Made by a program: the position numbers and the translations under genes. This document shows positions 17,423 through 25,781 of a stretch of DNA of 64,000 nucleotides, one piece after another; position 1 is the first letter of the stretch; each line of letters starts with the position of its first letter. The notes beneath the pieces are model-generated. The model did not search any database, had not been told where the DNA came from, and saw nothing but the letters and a program-made list of their open reading frames with translations. The stretch is from CAYMZZ01 sp044463125 (GTDB lineage Bacteria > Bacteroidota > Bacteroidia > Chitinophagales > Chitinophagaceae), in contig JBIQMS010000004.1 of NCBI GenBank assembly GCA_044463125.1, positions 1 to 64,000 on the forward strand, read 5' to 3'.

Positions 17423-17917
17423 TCAATCTTGCTTTTTTCTTAGTTGCTGAATAACGGACTCCAGGCGATCATGCGCCATACTGAGTCCATGGGCAAAGGG
17501 CATTTTGAGCAGTTGATCGCGAAGCTCAATTGTTTTGAATACCTGCAGCATACTCAACCGGCTTCGGTCTTTACCGATCGCTTCAAATTCCATAAATTCA
17601 AGTTGTGCCGGGAAGCCGGAGTTTTCCATCTCAAATGTCCGCACTATCCGCTGGTTGGGGACCAGCTCATGTATCACACCATTGGCCGCGAATAGGAGCT
17701 TGCCTTCTCCGTCGGTAGTTTCAAAGCGCCAGCCTCCATGATTCCGGCACTCGAGTTTTACCATGCGGGTAGTTCCATATTCATGCGACATCCATTGCCC
17801 GAAAAGTTCCGGATCGGTATGGGCTAAGAACAACAATTCTACTGGCAGGTCAAAATCCCGTTGTATGAGTATATCATGTTGCCCTTCCTCGGCCATCACT
17901 TTTGTTTTTTGTTCCAT
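17423..17917 (-). CDS. SRPBCC (AHSA1-like) domain protein
   Basis: 164 residues of an AHSA1/SRPBCC fold: RDFDLPVELLFLAHTDPELF at the start, GGWRFETTDGEGK in the middle and a C-terminal long helix (AHGLSMAHDRLESVIQQLRK). The fold forms a hydrophobic ligand cavity. It lies between the ArsR regulator (9 bases upstream) and DoxX (one base downstream), a trio seen in many genomes. The ligand and reaction are unknown. Confidence 0.88.
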   Translation of the reverse strand: MEQKTKVMAEEGQHDILIQRDFDLPVELLFLAHTDPELFGQWMSHEYGTTRMVKLECRNHGGWRFETTDGEGKLLFAANGVIHELVPNQRIVRTFEMENSGFPAQLEFMEFEAIGKDRSRLSMLQVFKTIELRDQLLKMPFAHGLSMAHDRLESVIQQLRKKQD

Positions 17918-17926
17918 TGCGGTTGG

Positions 17927-18247
17927 TTATTTTGATTTGTACTTTTTCATAATGGTCTCCAGCTTGTTGAACCGGTCATCCCACATTTTCCGGAAAGGCT
18001 CTATGAAATTGGCGATCTCCTTCATTCCAGTGGCATTGATATGGTAGTGGACCTCCCTGCCGGATTGCTCCTGTTTCAGCAGCTCACATTCCGTCAATAT
18101 CTGCAGGTGCTTTGAAATGGTAGGCCGTGCCGTATTGAATTGCGCGGCAATGGCGCCGGCTGTCATAGATTGCGATGCCAGCAGAACCAGGATTGCCCGC
18201 CTGCTGGGGTCGGCGATGGCTTGAAAGGGATCACGTCGGCGTTTCAT
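17927..18247 (-). CDS. ArsR-family winged-helix repressor
   Basis: 106 residues. It begins RRDPFQAIADPSRRAILVLL and has the recognition helix region FNTARPTISKHLQILTE and the wing LLKQEQSGREVHYHI, the standard ArsR/SmtB fold of the AHSA1-linked branch. There is no CxC metal site, so it probably does not sense metals by the ArsR or SmtB site. It is first in the operon with SRPBCC and DoxX genes. Two matching operators lie directly upstream of its start and over its promoter, indicating self-repression of the operon. Confidence 0.92.
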   Translation of the reverse strand: MKRRRDPFQAIADPSRRAILVLLASQSMTAGAIAAQFNTARPTISKHLQILTECELLKQEQSGREVHYHINATGMKEIANFIEPFRKMWDDRFNKLETIMKKYKSK

Positions 18248-18248
18248 T

Positions 18249-18295
18249 ATGTAGTCATTTGGCTACAAATATATGTAGTTATTTGGCTACGCAAA
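18249..18295 (-). promoter_or_regulatory. Promoter of the arsR/SRPBCC/doxX operon with two operators
   Basis: On the minus strand the -33 element TTTG (18292-18295) and the -7 element TATATTTG (18266-18273) are 18 bases apart, matching the Bacteroidota consensus. Two near-identical 18-base sites, GTAGCCAAATGACTACAT and the same with one change (18249-18266 and 18273-18290), lie 24 bases apart. Each has GTAG/CTAC ends. One fills the spacer between the promoter elements and the other covers the start-site side, next to the arsR start codon. Confidence 0.75.
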
Positions 18296-18401
18296 ATTTT
18301 TTTTTTCTTCCACTGCCAACAGGATCCCCGCTGGTGAGCTTCCGCCCTTTCCCAAAGGCAGCTCAATAATTATACTGGTGCAGATACTCCTCTCATTTCC
18401 T

Positions 18402-18482
18402 AAATTCGCCTTTTTAGTCGAATTTTCCTGAAATTCGCCTTTTTAGTCGAATTATTTTAAAATTCGCCTTTTTAGTCGAATT
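18402..18482. repeat. Three identical palindromic 23-base sites at 29-base spacing
   Basis: Identical copies start at 18402, 18431 and 18460. Each contains AATTCG, ten bases (CCTTTTTAGT) and CGAATT, so the ends are inverted. The gaps between copies are six bases. They lie just upstream of the promoter of the SatD-like gene and look like binding sites for a dimeric regulator. A weaker TTTTAGTCAAT resemblance occurs at about 18508. Confidence 0.85.
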
Positions 18483-18512
18483 TTGAAAATTACATGTTTT
18501 TGTCTACTTTTA
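18482..18512 (+). promoter_or_regulatory. Probable promoter of the SatD-like/DUF3307 pair
   Basis: TTTG (18482-18485) and TACTTTTA (18505-18512) are separated by 19 bases, the usual Bacteroidota spacing; the -7 element deviates from TAnnTTTG only in the last base. The third palindromic site ends at the -33 element, so a bound regulator would touch the polymerase. Confidence 0.5.
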
Positions 18513-18529
18513 GTCAATAATTGTGGTCT

Positions 18530-19138
18530 ATGCCCGTTGGCGCCGTTATTACCGCTGATATTGTGAACTCCAGCTCTCTTCCGTCCGCTGCTTCCCGTAA
18601 GCTATGGATGAAGTTTACAGAGTTGCTTGATAAACATACGCATGAGTTTTTTCGGGGTGACAGTTTCCAGGTCGTTGTAAAGCATCCTGCCGAAGCTTTA
18701 CGGCTGGCACTATTGTGCCGTTGCGAAGCGCGCAAGATTTCCGATAAAAGCGACCTGCGTATAGCCATCGGTATTGGCAGCATCCGTCCCCGGCTGAAAA
18801 AATTGAATACCGCTACCGACGAAGCCTTCGTGATTTCCGGAAGAACCTTTGATTCCCTGGAAAAAGATGGCGCAAGGCTGGCCATCAGCAGCCCCGATGC
18901 CAAAGCCAATCATGGGTTTCATGTAATGGCCCTGTTTATCGATTATTTATTCAGAAACCTGACGGGCAAACAGGCCACGGTGATGGCAGAATTACTAAAG
19001 GGCCATACACAAAAACAGGTGGCCGGCCATCTTCGGAAATCTCCTTCCACCATTCATAAACACACCCTTTCCATCGGCTGGCAGGAACTGCAGACTGTGC
19101 TGAAGGAATATGATGGACTCACGGAATTAATGGCGTAA
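18530..19138 (+). CDS. SatD-like protein: nucleotide-cyclase-fold domain with C-terminal HTH
   Basis: 202 residues. The first about 130 resemble the class III nucleotide cyclase fold: AVITADIVNSSS (Asp10) and FFRGDSFQVVV (Asp44) stand where cyclases bind their two metal ions, and RIAIGIGSI matches a core strand. This is the SatD type. From about residue 145 on a helix-turn-helix of LuxR/sigma-region-4 style follows (LTGKQATVMAELLKGHTQKQ, then VAGHLRKSPSTIHKH). It may therefore be a DNA-binding sensor of a nucleotide, or a cyclase; the usual substrate-specifying residues are not clear to me. The ATG at 18530 is preferred over a TTG three codons upstream. The next gene starts two bases after its stop. 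Confidence 0.72.
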   Translation: MPVGAVITADIVNSSSLPSAASRKLWMKFTELLDKHTHEFFRGDSFQVVVKHPAEALRLALLCRCEARKISDKSDLRIAIGIGSIRPRLKKLNTATDEAFVISGRTFDSLEKDGARLAISSPDAKANHGFHVMALFIDYLFRNLTGKQATVMAELLKGHTQKQVAGHLRKSPSTIHKHTLSIGWQELQTVLKEYDGLTELMA

Positions 19139-19140
19139 AC

Positions 19141-19842
19141 ATGGCAACAATCTGGCTTACCAAACTGATCCTTGCACATTTGCTGACGGATTTTTTTCTG
19201 CAGCCGAGACGGTGGGTGCACGACCGGCAACGATTTAAGTTTCGCTCCAAATACCTTTACCTGCACACGGCCATCACCGCAGCCGTGGCCTTGCTCTTTA
19301 TTGGCTGGGCCTATGCCTGGGTGGCGCTGGCAATCCTTGTTACACATACTTTGATCGATGGTTGGAAATCATATAAGCCTGAGGAAACACGCTATTTCCT
19401 GATCGACCAGGCGCTTCACCTGCTGGTGATCCTCGGCTGCTGGTGGGTCAGCTTCTTTCGTTGGGATGATTTGTTGGGCTACTGGAAACAGTTTAGATCC
19501 GATAGCGCCATACTGATCTTAATTACAGCCCTGGTATTTCTGAGCTACCCCTGCGGCATCCTGGTAGGTCAGCTTACCCGTAAATGGAGCCAGGCCGTTG
19601 ACAAAACGGGAGCGCTGCAACATGCCGGAAAATGGATTGGCATCATCGAACGCCTGATCATCTTTGTGCTGGTGCTGCAAGAGCAATATGAAGCCATTGG
19701 CTTGCTGGTGGCGGCAAAAGGCGTAATCCGCTTCGCCGACTCCGATCGTACCGAGCGGAAAACCGAATACCTGCTGATCGGGACTTTGATCAGCTTTAGC
19801 CTGGCTATCGTTACCGGATTAGTGGTGCTGCGACTTATGTAG
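19141..19842 (+). CDS. DUF3307 membrane protein
   Basis: 233 residues. The N-terminus has LTKLILAHLLTDFFLQPRRWV, the DUF3307 signature with a His-x-x-x-Asp/Phe-Gln pattern, then a region with HTLIDGWKSY and further helices up to the C-terminus (about six in total). The function of this family is unknown. It starts two bases after the SatD-like gene and is certainly translated with it; the pair recurs in my memory of related genomes, so a joint function is likely. The conserved His and Asp residues within membrane helices hint at metal binding or catalysis, which is inference. Confidence 0.8.
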   Translation: MATIWLTKLILAHLLTDFFLQPRRWVHDRQRFKFRSKYLYLHTAITAAVALLFIGWAYAWVALAILVTHTLIDGWKSYKPEETRYFLIDQALHLLVILGCWWVSFFRWDDLLGYWKQFRSDSAILILITALVFLSYPCGILVGQLTRKWSQAVDKTGALQHAGKWIGIIERLIIFVLVLQEQYEAIGLLVAAKGVIRFADSDRTERKTEYLLIGTLISFSLAIVTGLVVLRLM

Positions 19843-19889
19843 ACTTCGTTTGGGTTGATGTGGCGCTTACGAATCAGGCAAAGCATTCA

Positions 19890-20471
19890 CTACTTCAGGC
19901 GGATGTCGAATCGGCCATTTTCAATCCGAATAGAATCGGTGAGGGATGTTGACTGATTGCTCAGGTCATCTCTCAGAAACAGGATTCCTGTAAACACCCC
20001 GGAAAGAATTTTGGCATCCAGATCAAGACGGGTGATAGTAACCTCAAATTTCGGGTTGATCTCCGGAAGTATATAGCTTGAGTCAACCGAGATTATGTAA
20101 CTGGCAGCAATCTGGTCATTAAGGTCAGAGCTGTACAAACCCACACCGCGAAAGTCGGTTTCCAGGCTAATGTCGATTGTGGAACTGCTAACGAATTGAT
20201 TGTTGTCGCGCAATACCCTGTCGGCATTGATTTTCAGCGCTCCATCCGTTTCATAAAAAGTACCGGTAAGATTTTCACGGCACTGGCTGGGCGCCACCGT
20301 ACACTTTTGGCCAAAATTTATCCAAACCTCATCATCGAGCTGAAATCCAAAGGTATGTTGGCCGCTCTGCGTTATTTCAGGGAGCTCCAAATCTTCATAT
20401 TCATCGAGATTGTCCTTAGTGCAGGCTGTGCAAAACAGCATCAGGAAAAGAATGCTGGTCAATTGTTTCAT
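19890..20471 (-). CDS. Secreted lipoprotein of unknown function
   Basis: 193 residues with a lipoprotein signal (SILFLMLFCTACTKD, Cys17). The rest is hydrophilic and beta-rich (EVTITRLDLDAKILSGVFTG), reminiscent of the small Bacteroidota lipoproteins of the DUF6252 type. Two cysteines occur in KCTVAPSQC. It is convergent with the DUF3307 gene and followed on its own strand by nothing in an obvious operon. I assign no function. Confidence 0.75.
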   Translation of the reverse strand: MKQLTSILFLMLFCTACTKDNLDEYEDLELPEITQSGQHTFGFQLDDEVWINFGQKCTVAPSQCRENLTGTFYETDGALKINADRVLRDNNQFVSSSTIDISLETDFRGVGLYSSDLNDQIAASYIISVDSSYILPEINPKFEVTITRLDLDAKILSGVFTGILFLRDDLSNQSTSLTDSIRIENGRFDIRLK

Positions 20472-20550
20472 ATTCGGATAGGTTTAATAGAAGAAATATG
20501 TAGACGGGGGTTCTTCCGTTTGTTGTCGTTGCTAATATAACAAATATCGG

Positions 20551-21339
20551 TTAAAGATAAATCTCTCCCTTCAGGTAAAGTTGACCCTGCCCGGCTATTT
20601 CCACTCTTTCACCCAGGTATTTGCAGCGGATTTCTCCTCCCCGGGTCGACAGCTGCCTGGCGCTAAGTTCATTTTTGCCTAATCGCTGGGCCCAATAAGG
20701 CAGAAGGCTGGTATGGGCAGAACCCGTAACCGGATCTTCCGGCACGCCCACGGCAGGTCCAAAAAAGCGGGAAACAAAATCCACTGCATCACCCGGCGCC
20801 GTAACGATAACGCCACGGGCATCGAGCCGGCTGATCCTTTCCAGGGAGGGTTCAAGACTTCGGATGTCGTCTTCGGCATCAAACACCAGCAGGTAGTCGG
20901 TTTTGCCCCGATAAGCCTCGCGTGGACAAATATCGAAGCATGCTTCCAACTGGTTGTTGAGTGGTACCGACCCGATTGTGTCGGTGGGGAAATTCAAGGC
21001 CAGCCAATCCGCCTCCCGTTTCACATGAAGTGGGCCACTGCGGTGCGAATGAAAGGTTATTTCCTGATCGCTGATGCCCAGAACCTGAAAAAGCACATAA
21101 GCCGAGGCCAGTGTGGCATGTCCGCAAAGGTCCACTTCCACAGTTGGGGTAAACCACCGGATATCGTACTGATTCTTGTTTTTTACAAAAAAAGCGGTTT
21201 CCGCCAGGTTATTCTCCAAAGCGATTTTCTGCATGATGTCTTCCGATAGCCATTGTTGTAAAGGACAAACGGCTGCCGGGTTGCCACTAAACACTTTATC
21301 CGTAAAGGCATCAACCTGGTAGATGGGAAGGGTTTGCAA
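20551..21339 (-). CDS. PhzF-family isomerase/epimerase-like protein
   Basis: 262 residues. The PhzF fold is evident from IYQVDAFTDKVFSGNPAAVC at the N-terminus, LAETAFF with the catalytic Glu region, DLCGHATLASAYVLF, and the C-terminal half motif VPEDPVTGSAHTSLLPYW. The family contains diaminopimelate-epimerase-like isomerases of unknown substrate; only PhzF itself makes phenazines, and no phenazine genes occur here. The start is a TTG at 21339, giving the normal N-terminus; an ATG seven bases up is out of frame. It follows the large hybrid sensor gene on the same strand after 93 bases. Confidence 0.9.
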   Translation of the reverse strand: MQTLPIYQVDAFTDKVFSGNPAAVCPLQQWLSEDIMQKIALENNLAETAFFVKNKNQYDIRWFTPTVEVDLCGHATLASAYVLFQVLGISDQEITFHSHRSGPLHVKREADWLALNFPTDTIGSVPLNNQLEACFDICPREAYRGKTDYLLVFDAEDDIRSLEPSLERISRLDARGVIVTAPGDAVDFVSRFFGPAVGVPEDPVTGSAHTSLLPYWAQRLGKNELSARQLSTRGGEIRCKYLGERVEIAGQGQLYLKGEIYL

Positions 21340-21432
21340 GCTGCATGATTTATGGATAAAGTTAAGGTTTATTCAAAAGCCGGAAGCGCAAGTTGCGATT
21401 TCCGCTTGCACCTTCCAATTACCGGCTGCTGC

Positions 21433-24400
21433 TCAACTGCCCGCTTCGCGGCTCATGCGCCCGGTTTCCAGTTCCTTCAGAAACTGCGTAGGGGTTTTGT
21501 CAAATTCCTGCTTAAAGGCTTTGGAGAAATAGGATTGGGTTTGAATGCCCACATTATACATAATATCGGTAAGCGACAGGTCAGTTTCCGTCATCAGTTT
21601 GGCGGCGTGGCGAAGGCGATGGCTGCGAATGAAATCACCAATTGACTGTCCTGTAATATTTTTCACTTTGTGGTAAAGCTTGGTTCTGCTCATGCCCACC
21701 TGTGCGCAAATAAAATCCACGTCTAAATCTGGGGAAGAAAGATGGGCTTCAATTATCCGCAGCAGGTCGTCGAGAAACTCACGGTCTTTATGCGTGTGCG
21801 CCATCTCCCGCAATTCGGCATGCTGATCGCGCCGATACCGCTCGCGAAGCTTTTGTTTTTGTAGCAGGATATTGCGTATTGTAAAAATGAGTAATTCGGT
21901 ATTTACTGGTTTGGCGAAATAATGGTCAGCCCCGCTACCTGTACCTTCCAACCGGGCTTCCATACTGCTTCGCGCTGTCAGTAAGATGAAAGGAATATGC
22001 GACAGATCCTCATTCCCTTTCAAAGCCCGGCAAAATTCAATACCATCCATTTCGGGCATCATAATGTCGCTAATAACAATATCTGGAAAATATTCCTGGC
22101 AGATTTCCAGCGCATTTCGGCCATTGACTGCTTCCATTATCTGAAACTCGCCCTCCAGGCTTTCTTTTAAGAAGCCTCTCAATTCCTCATGGTCATCGGC
22201 GATGAGTATCAGAGGTAGCTGTGCGGACTCGGTATGCCTTGCTGTTGAAGACAATGAAAAAACGGGGCGGGTACCTAAAGCCTGAGCTGTCTGTTCCTCG
22301 GCGCCGGAATCAATCGCTGATGCGCCGGTCCATTTTTCATTCGCAGCATACTGGTCGGGGCCAACAGGTATGCCGATTATAAATTCTGTGCCTTTTTCAC
22401 GTTCACTATATACATATATGTTCCCACGATGTAGTTGTGTAAGTGTTTTTACAAAGGCCAGCCCAATTCCTGAACCCATGTGCGCTTCTGATACCCTGTA
22501 ATAACGTTCAAACAGATGTGCGATAGATTCGCCGGAAATACCGATACCATTATCGGCGATTCTGAAGTATAGAAAAGAACCTTTGCGGGGATTCGCCTCC
22601 AGCTTAAGCTCATTGCGGAACGATGGTTTGAATTGCTCCAGCGAATCATATATTTCCAGCGTTATCTCTCCATGTGCCGGTGTGTATTTGAATGAATTGC
22701 TAAGGAGATTAATGATTATCTTTTCCAGGACCTGTCGGTCAAACCAGGTTTCTTTGGGCTGAGTCATGATACGGGTGCTGAAGCGTATATTTTTCTCCTC
22801 AGCCAGTTCACTAAACTCATCGGCAATTTCTTCGAGGAAATGGGGCAGGCTTCCCCTTATTACCTGTAGTTTTAGCGCACCTGCTTCTGCTTTGCGAAAT
22901 TCCATGAGCTCATTGATCAGTTGCAGCAATCGGTTGGCATTGCGTTGTATCACCTGGTAGGCATGCTGATTGGCGGCATTGGAATTCTCTTTGAGCAACT
23001 TTTCCACCGGACCCAGGATGAGTGAAAGGGGCGTGCGAAATTCATGGGAGATATTTGTAAAAAACTGTAATTGCATCTGGTGCAGTTGTTCGCGTTTGGC
23101 TTCTTCAAATCTTTCCAGTTGAATCCGCCTGCGAAACCGGAAGAAATAATAGGCTGCCGTTATTAACAGGGCGGCTACCAATAAGCGAAACCACCAGGTT
23201 TGCCAGAATGGGGGATGGATGACAATCCGCACCTGCTTTCCGGCCTCATTCCATAGCCCATCATTATTGGAAGCCCTCACGCGGAATGTGTAAGTTCCTG
23301 GGCTCACATTAGTATAGGTCGCCTTTTTTGAACTGCCCGCATCAATCCAGTCGCGATCCCAGTTTTCTAACATATAGGAATACCGGTTATTTTCCGCAGA
23401 TGTGAAATTCAAAGCTGCAAAACTGAAGGAGAAAGTTGCTTCATGATAACTGAGTTCGATGGTTTCGGTAAAACTAATATCCTGCTTAAGTTTCGCATTG
23501 GAGGTTCCACCCGCGACAAGATTATTTTCTATAGCAAACTCTGTAATATAGACCGGGGGTATAAACGCGTTTTGGCTGATTTCGCTGGGGTAGAAACTAT
23601 TAAACCCATTCACACCGCCAAAATAAATTTCTCCGTCGCGGGTGCGCAGGCTCGCGTTGGCTTCAAATTCCTGTCCCTGCAGTCCATCTATTGTATTAAA
23701 GCTGCGATAGGTTTTGTCGTTAACATCCAGTCGTAAAATGCCATTCGAGCTCGATATCCAAAGAAAACCTTCGTTGTCTTCTACAATACCTTTAATGAAA
23801 ACCGTTTTCCAAATTTCCTCCTGTATAAAAAGGTCGAAGCGATTATTGGCGGCGTTGAATCTATATAAACCAGCCTGTCCCAGCCAAAGCTGTCCTTTGC
23901 TATCTACCATTAGCACGCGCAGATCTGGTTTTTTTTCTTCCCGATGAAAGTAATGGGAAAATTCGCCTGTTATGGCATCCAGCCTATTCAGGCCACCGTC
24001 GTCTGTGCCAAACCAAAGATTGCCGGCTTTGTCTTCAACTATTGAAAGTATATTGTTGCCGGAAACAACAGAATTTCCAGACTCGCTTCGTTGCACTCTC
24101 GTGTACCTGCCACTGCTTCTGTCAAATAACCATAATCCATCGTAGTAAGTGGCGACCCAGAACCGGCCCTTACTGTCTTCGTAAAGCGTTTGTATATAAG
24201 AGGGTCCGGCATAACGGGTAAACTTTTTGGTTTCCGCATTTAACTGGCAAAGTCCGCCTCCCCAGGTTCCTACCCATAATTGACCCTGTCCATCTTCCAT
24301 AATCCCAATCACCTCATTCGAGCCCAGGCTTCTGGCATCAAATGGATCATTGCGGAAATGTTGGAAGCTTTTGGTCCTTTTGTCAAAGAGATTGAGCCCT

Positions 24401-25566
24401 CCGCCATCCGTACCAATCCAAATCCGGCCCTTCCCGTCTTCGCAAAATGCTTTCACGTCATTATAGCTCAAGGAATTCTTATCAGGCTTTTGCCTGAACA
24501 AACGGAATTTCTGCGCGCCTGGCATATACAGGTTCAATCCACCCCGGTGCGTTCCTATCCAGATATTTCCCTGCCGGTCTTCACACAAAGCCGACACGGT
24601 GCGCTGACTGAGACTTCCCGGATCTTCGGGCTGGTATTGATAATTGAAAAATTGTTTATGTACGGGATCATAAAAATCGAGGCCGCCATTTACGGTTCCC
24701 GTCCAGATTGAACCTGTGCGGGTAACCAGAATGGCCCGCAGCATATTGCTGCTGATGGATCGAGGCGTTGTAGGCTCATGCACAAACCAATCCTGCGTAC
24801 GATACCTGGCGTGGTATTGCAAGAGGCCATTATTATCGGTACCCAACAGAAGATAACCACGAGGGTCTTCCGCGATGCTGCGGATGGCCAGGTATTTTCC
24901 ATCCTTTCTGGCTATGTTATCTTCCTGCGCAAATTCTTGTGCCCTTTCATCATATTTATATAAACCCGACTCAGCACCAGCCCACAAATTACCGTGGCTG
25001 TCTTCATAAATTGTATGAAAATAATTTTCAAGGGCTGCGGGATTCTTTTGCCTTAAAGCAGGCGTACTTCGAAACTGTTGAAGTGCGGAGTCGAAATGGT
25101 GCAGGCCTCCTCCAAAACTGCTGATCCATAATCGGCCACGGCGGTCGATATGAATAGAGCTGATCTGGTTATGCCCCAGGGCGCCGACCGAATTTTCCTG
25201 ATGCCGGTAGTTTCTGAATTGATTGAGTTTTGGATTCAGACGGCTCAATCCATTCATGGTTCCGATCCAGAGCTGGCCTTCGGCATCTTCGCGGATACTG
25301 GTAATATAGTTGTCGGTGAGGCTGCTGCTGTCGCCGGTTCGGTGCCGGTAAACCTGAAACTGATGGCCATCATACCGGTTCAATCCATCTCGCGTACCTA
25401 ACCAGATAAAGCCCCGGCTATCCTGGTAAATGCATTCAATTGTGCTGTTGCTAAGGCCCTTTTCAATGCCAATATGTTTAAATGCTATATTGGCGGGTTG
25501 TGATCCGGATGGGAGTTGACCCAGCAAAAGCGCAGCTATTAATATGATATAACGATGGCGAAGCAT
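21433..25566 (-). CDS. Hybrid two-component sensor/AraC regulator of the galactan locus
   Basis: 1377 residues. A signal peptide (ILIAALLLGQLPSGSQ) is followed by about 14 propeller repeats (DSRGFIWLGTRDGLNRYDG, DRQGNIWIGTHRGGLN), a Y_Y_Y domain at about 690-755 and one membrane helix (about 775-795). In the cytoplasm lie a HisKA domain (SHEFRTPLSLILG, His near 840), an ATPase domain with N and G boxes (ADNGIGIS, GSGIGLAF), a receiver domain (DIVISDIMMPEMDG, Asp near 1165) and an AraC HTH at the end. This is a one-protein sensor typical of polysaccharide loci; the periplasmic part binds an oligosaccharide. It is divergent from susC, and the ATG at 25566 fits the signal peptide. A TAGATTTG at 25729 may be the susC -7 element. 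Confidence 0.95.
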   Translation of the reverse strand: MLRHRYIILIAALLLGQLPSGSQPANIAFKHIGIEKGLSNSTIECIYQDSRGFIWLGTRDGLNRYDGHQFQVYRHRTGDSSSLTDNYITSIREDAEGQLWIGTMNGLSRLNPKLNQFRNYRHQENSVGALGHNQISSIHIDRRGRLWISSFGGGLHHFDSALQQFRSTPALRQKNPAALENYFHTIYEDSHGNLWAGAESGLYKYDERAQEFAQEDNIARKDGKYLAIRSIAEDPRGYLLLGTDNNGLLQYHARYRTQDWFVHEPTTPRSISSNMLRAILVTRTGSIWTGTVNGGLDFYDPVHKQFFNYQYQPEDPGSLSQRTVSALCEDRQGNIWIGTHRGGLNLYMPGAQKFRLFRQKPDKNSLSYNDVKAFCEDGKGRIWIGTDGGGLNLFDKRTKSFQHFRNDPFDARSLGSNEVIGIMEDGQGQLWVGTWGGGLCQLNAETKKFTRYAGPSYIQTLYEDSKGRFWVATYYDGLWLFDRSSGRYTRVQRSESGNSVVSGNNILSIVEDKAGNLWFGTDDGGLNRLDAITGEFSHYFHREEKKPDLRVLMVDSKGQLWLGQAGLYRFNAANNRFDLFIQEEIWKTVFIKGIVEDNEGFLWISSSNGILRLDVNDKTYRSFNTIDGLQGQEFEANASLRTRDGEIYFGGVNGFNSFYPSEISQNAFIPPVYITEFAIENNLVAGGTSNAKLKQDISFTETIELSYHEATFSFSFAALNFTSAENNRYSYMLENWDRDWIDAGSSKKATYTNVSPGTYTFRVRASNNDGLWNEAGKQVRIVIHPPFWQTWWFRLLVAALLITAAYYFFRFRRRIQLERFEEAKREQLHQMQLQFFTNISHEFRTPLSLILGPVEKLLKENSNAANQHAYQVIQRNANRLLQLINELMEFRKAEAGALKLQVIRGSLPHFLEEIADEFSELAEEKNIRFSTRIMTQPKETWFDRQVLEKIIINLLSNSFKYTPAHGEITLEIYDSLEQFKPSFRNELKLEANPRKGSFLYFRIADNGIGISGESIAHLFERYYRVSEAHMGSGIGLAFVKTLTQLHRGNIYVYSEREKGTEFIIGIPVGPDQYAANEKWTGASAIDSGAEEQTAQALGTRPVFSLSSTARHTESAQLPLILIADDHEELRGFLKESLEGEFQIMEAVNGRNALEICQEYFPDIVISDIMMPEMDGIEFCRALKGNEDLSHIPFILLTARSSMEARLEGTGSGADHYFAKPVNTELLIFTIRNILLQKQKLRERYRRDQHAELREMAHTHKDREFLDDLLRIIEAHLSSPDLDVDFICAQVGMSRTKLYHKVKNITGQSIGDFIRSHRLRHAAKLMTETDLSLTDIMYNVGIQTQSYFSKAFKQEFDKTPTQFLKELETGRMSREAGS

Positions 25567-25781
25567 TTTGAAGCTGTGGATTAAAATTAGGGATTTAAGG
25601 TCAACAGATGATTCGACAGTGTCAGTCAATTATTGTTTTCAAATCATTGTCAATCAGTGTTTCTAAAAAAATGAATAATCGAAACAAAGGAATGAATGAT
25701 TGAATAAACGCCCCGCCTCTGTTTAAGGTAGATTTGAATGAGACCTGAAAAACAGGTTTCCCATTCAAAACTGCTTGTTAT

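Noticed and set aside
18402..18482. CRISPR array
   Set aside because: Only three repeats, six-base gaps, palindromic units and no cas gene nearby; the layout fits operators.
20551..21339. Phenazine biosynthesis
   Set aside because: The PhzF-family protein stands alone; no other phz genes occur and most family members are not phenazine enzymes.
25729..25736. TAGATTTG as a confident susC promoter
   Set aside because: The -7 element fits but no TTTG at the right distance upstream was found, so it is mentioned only in passing.
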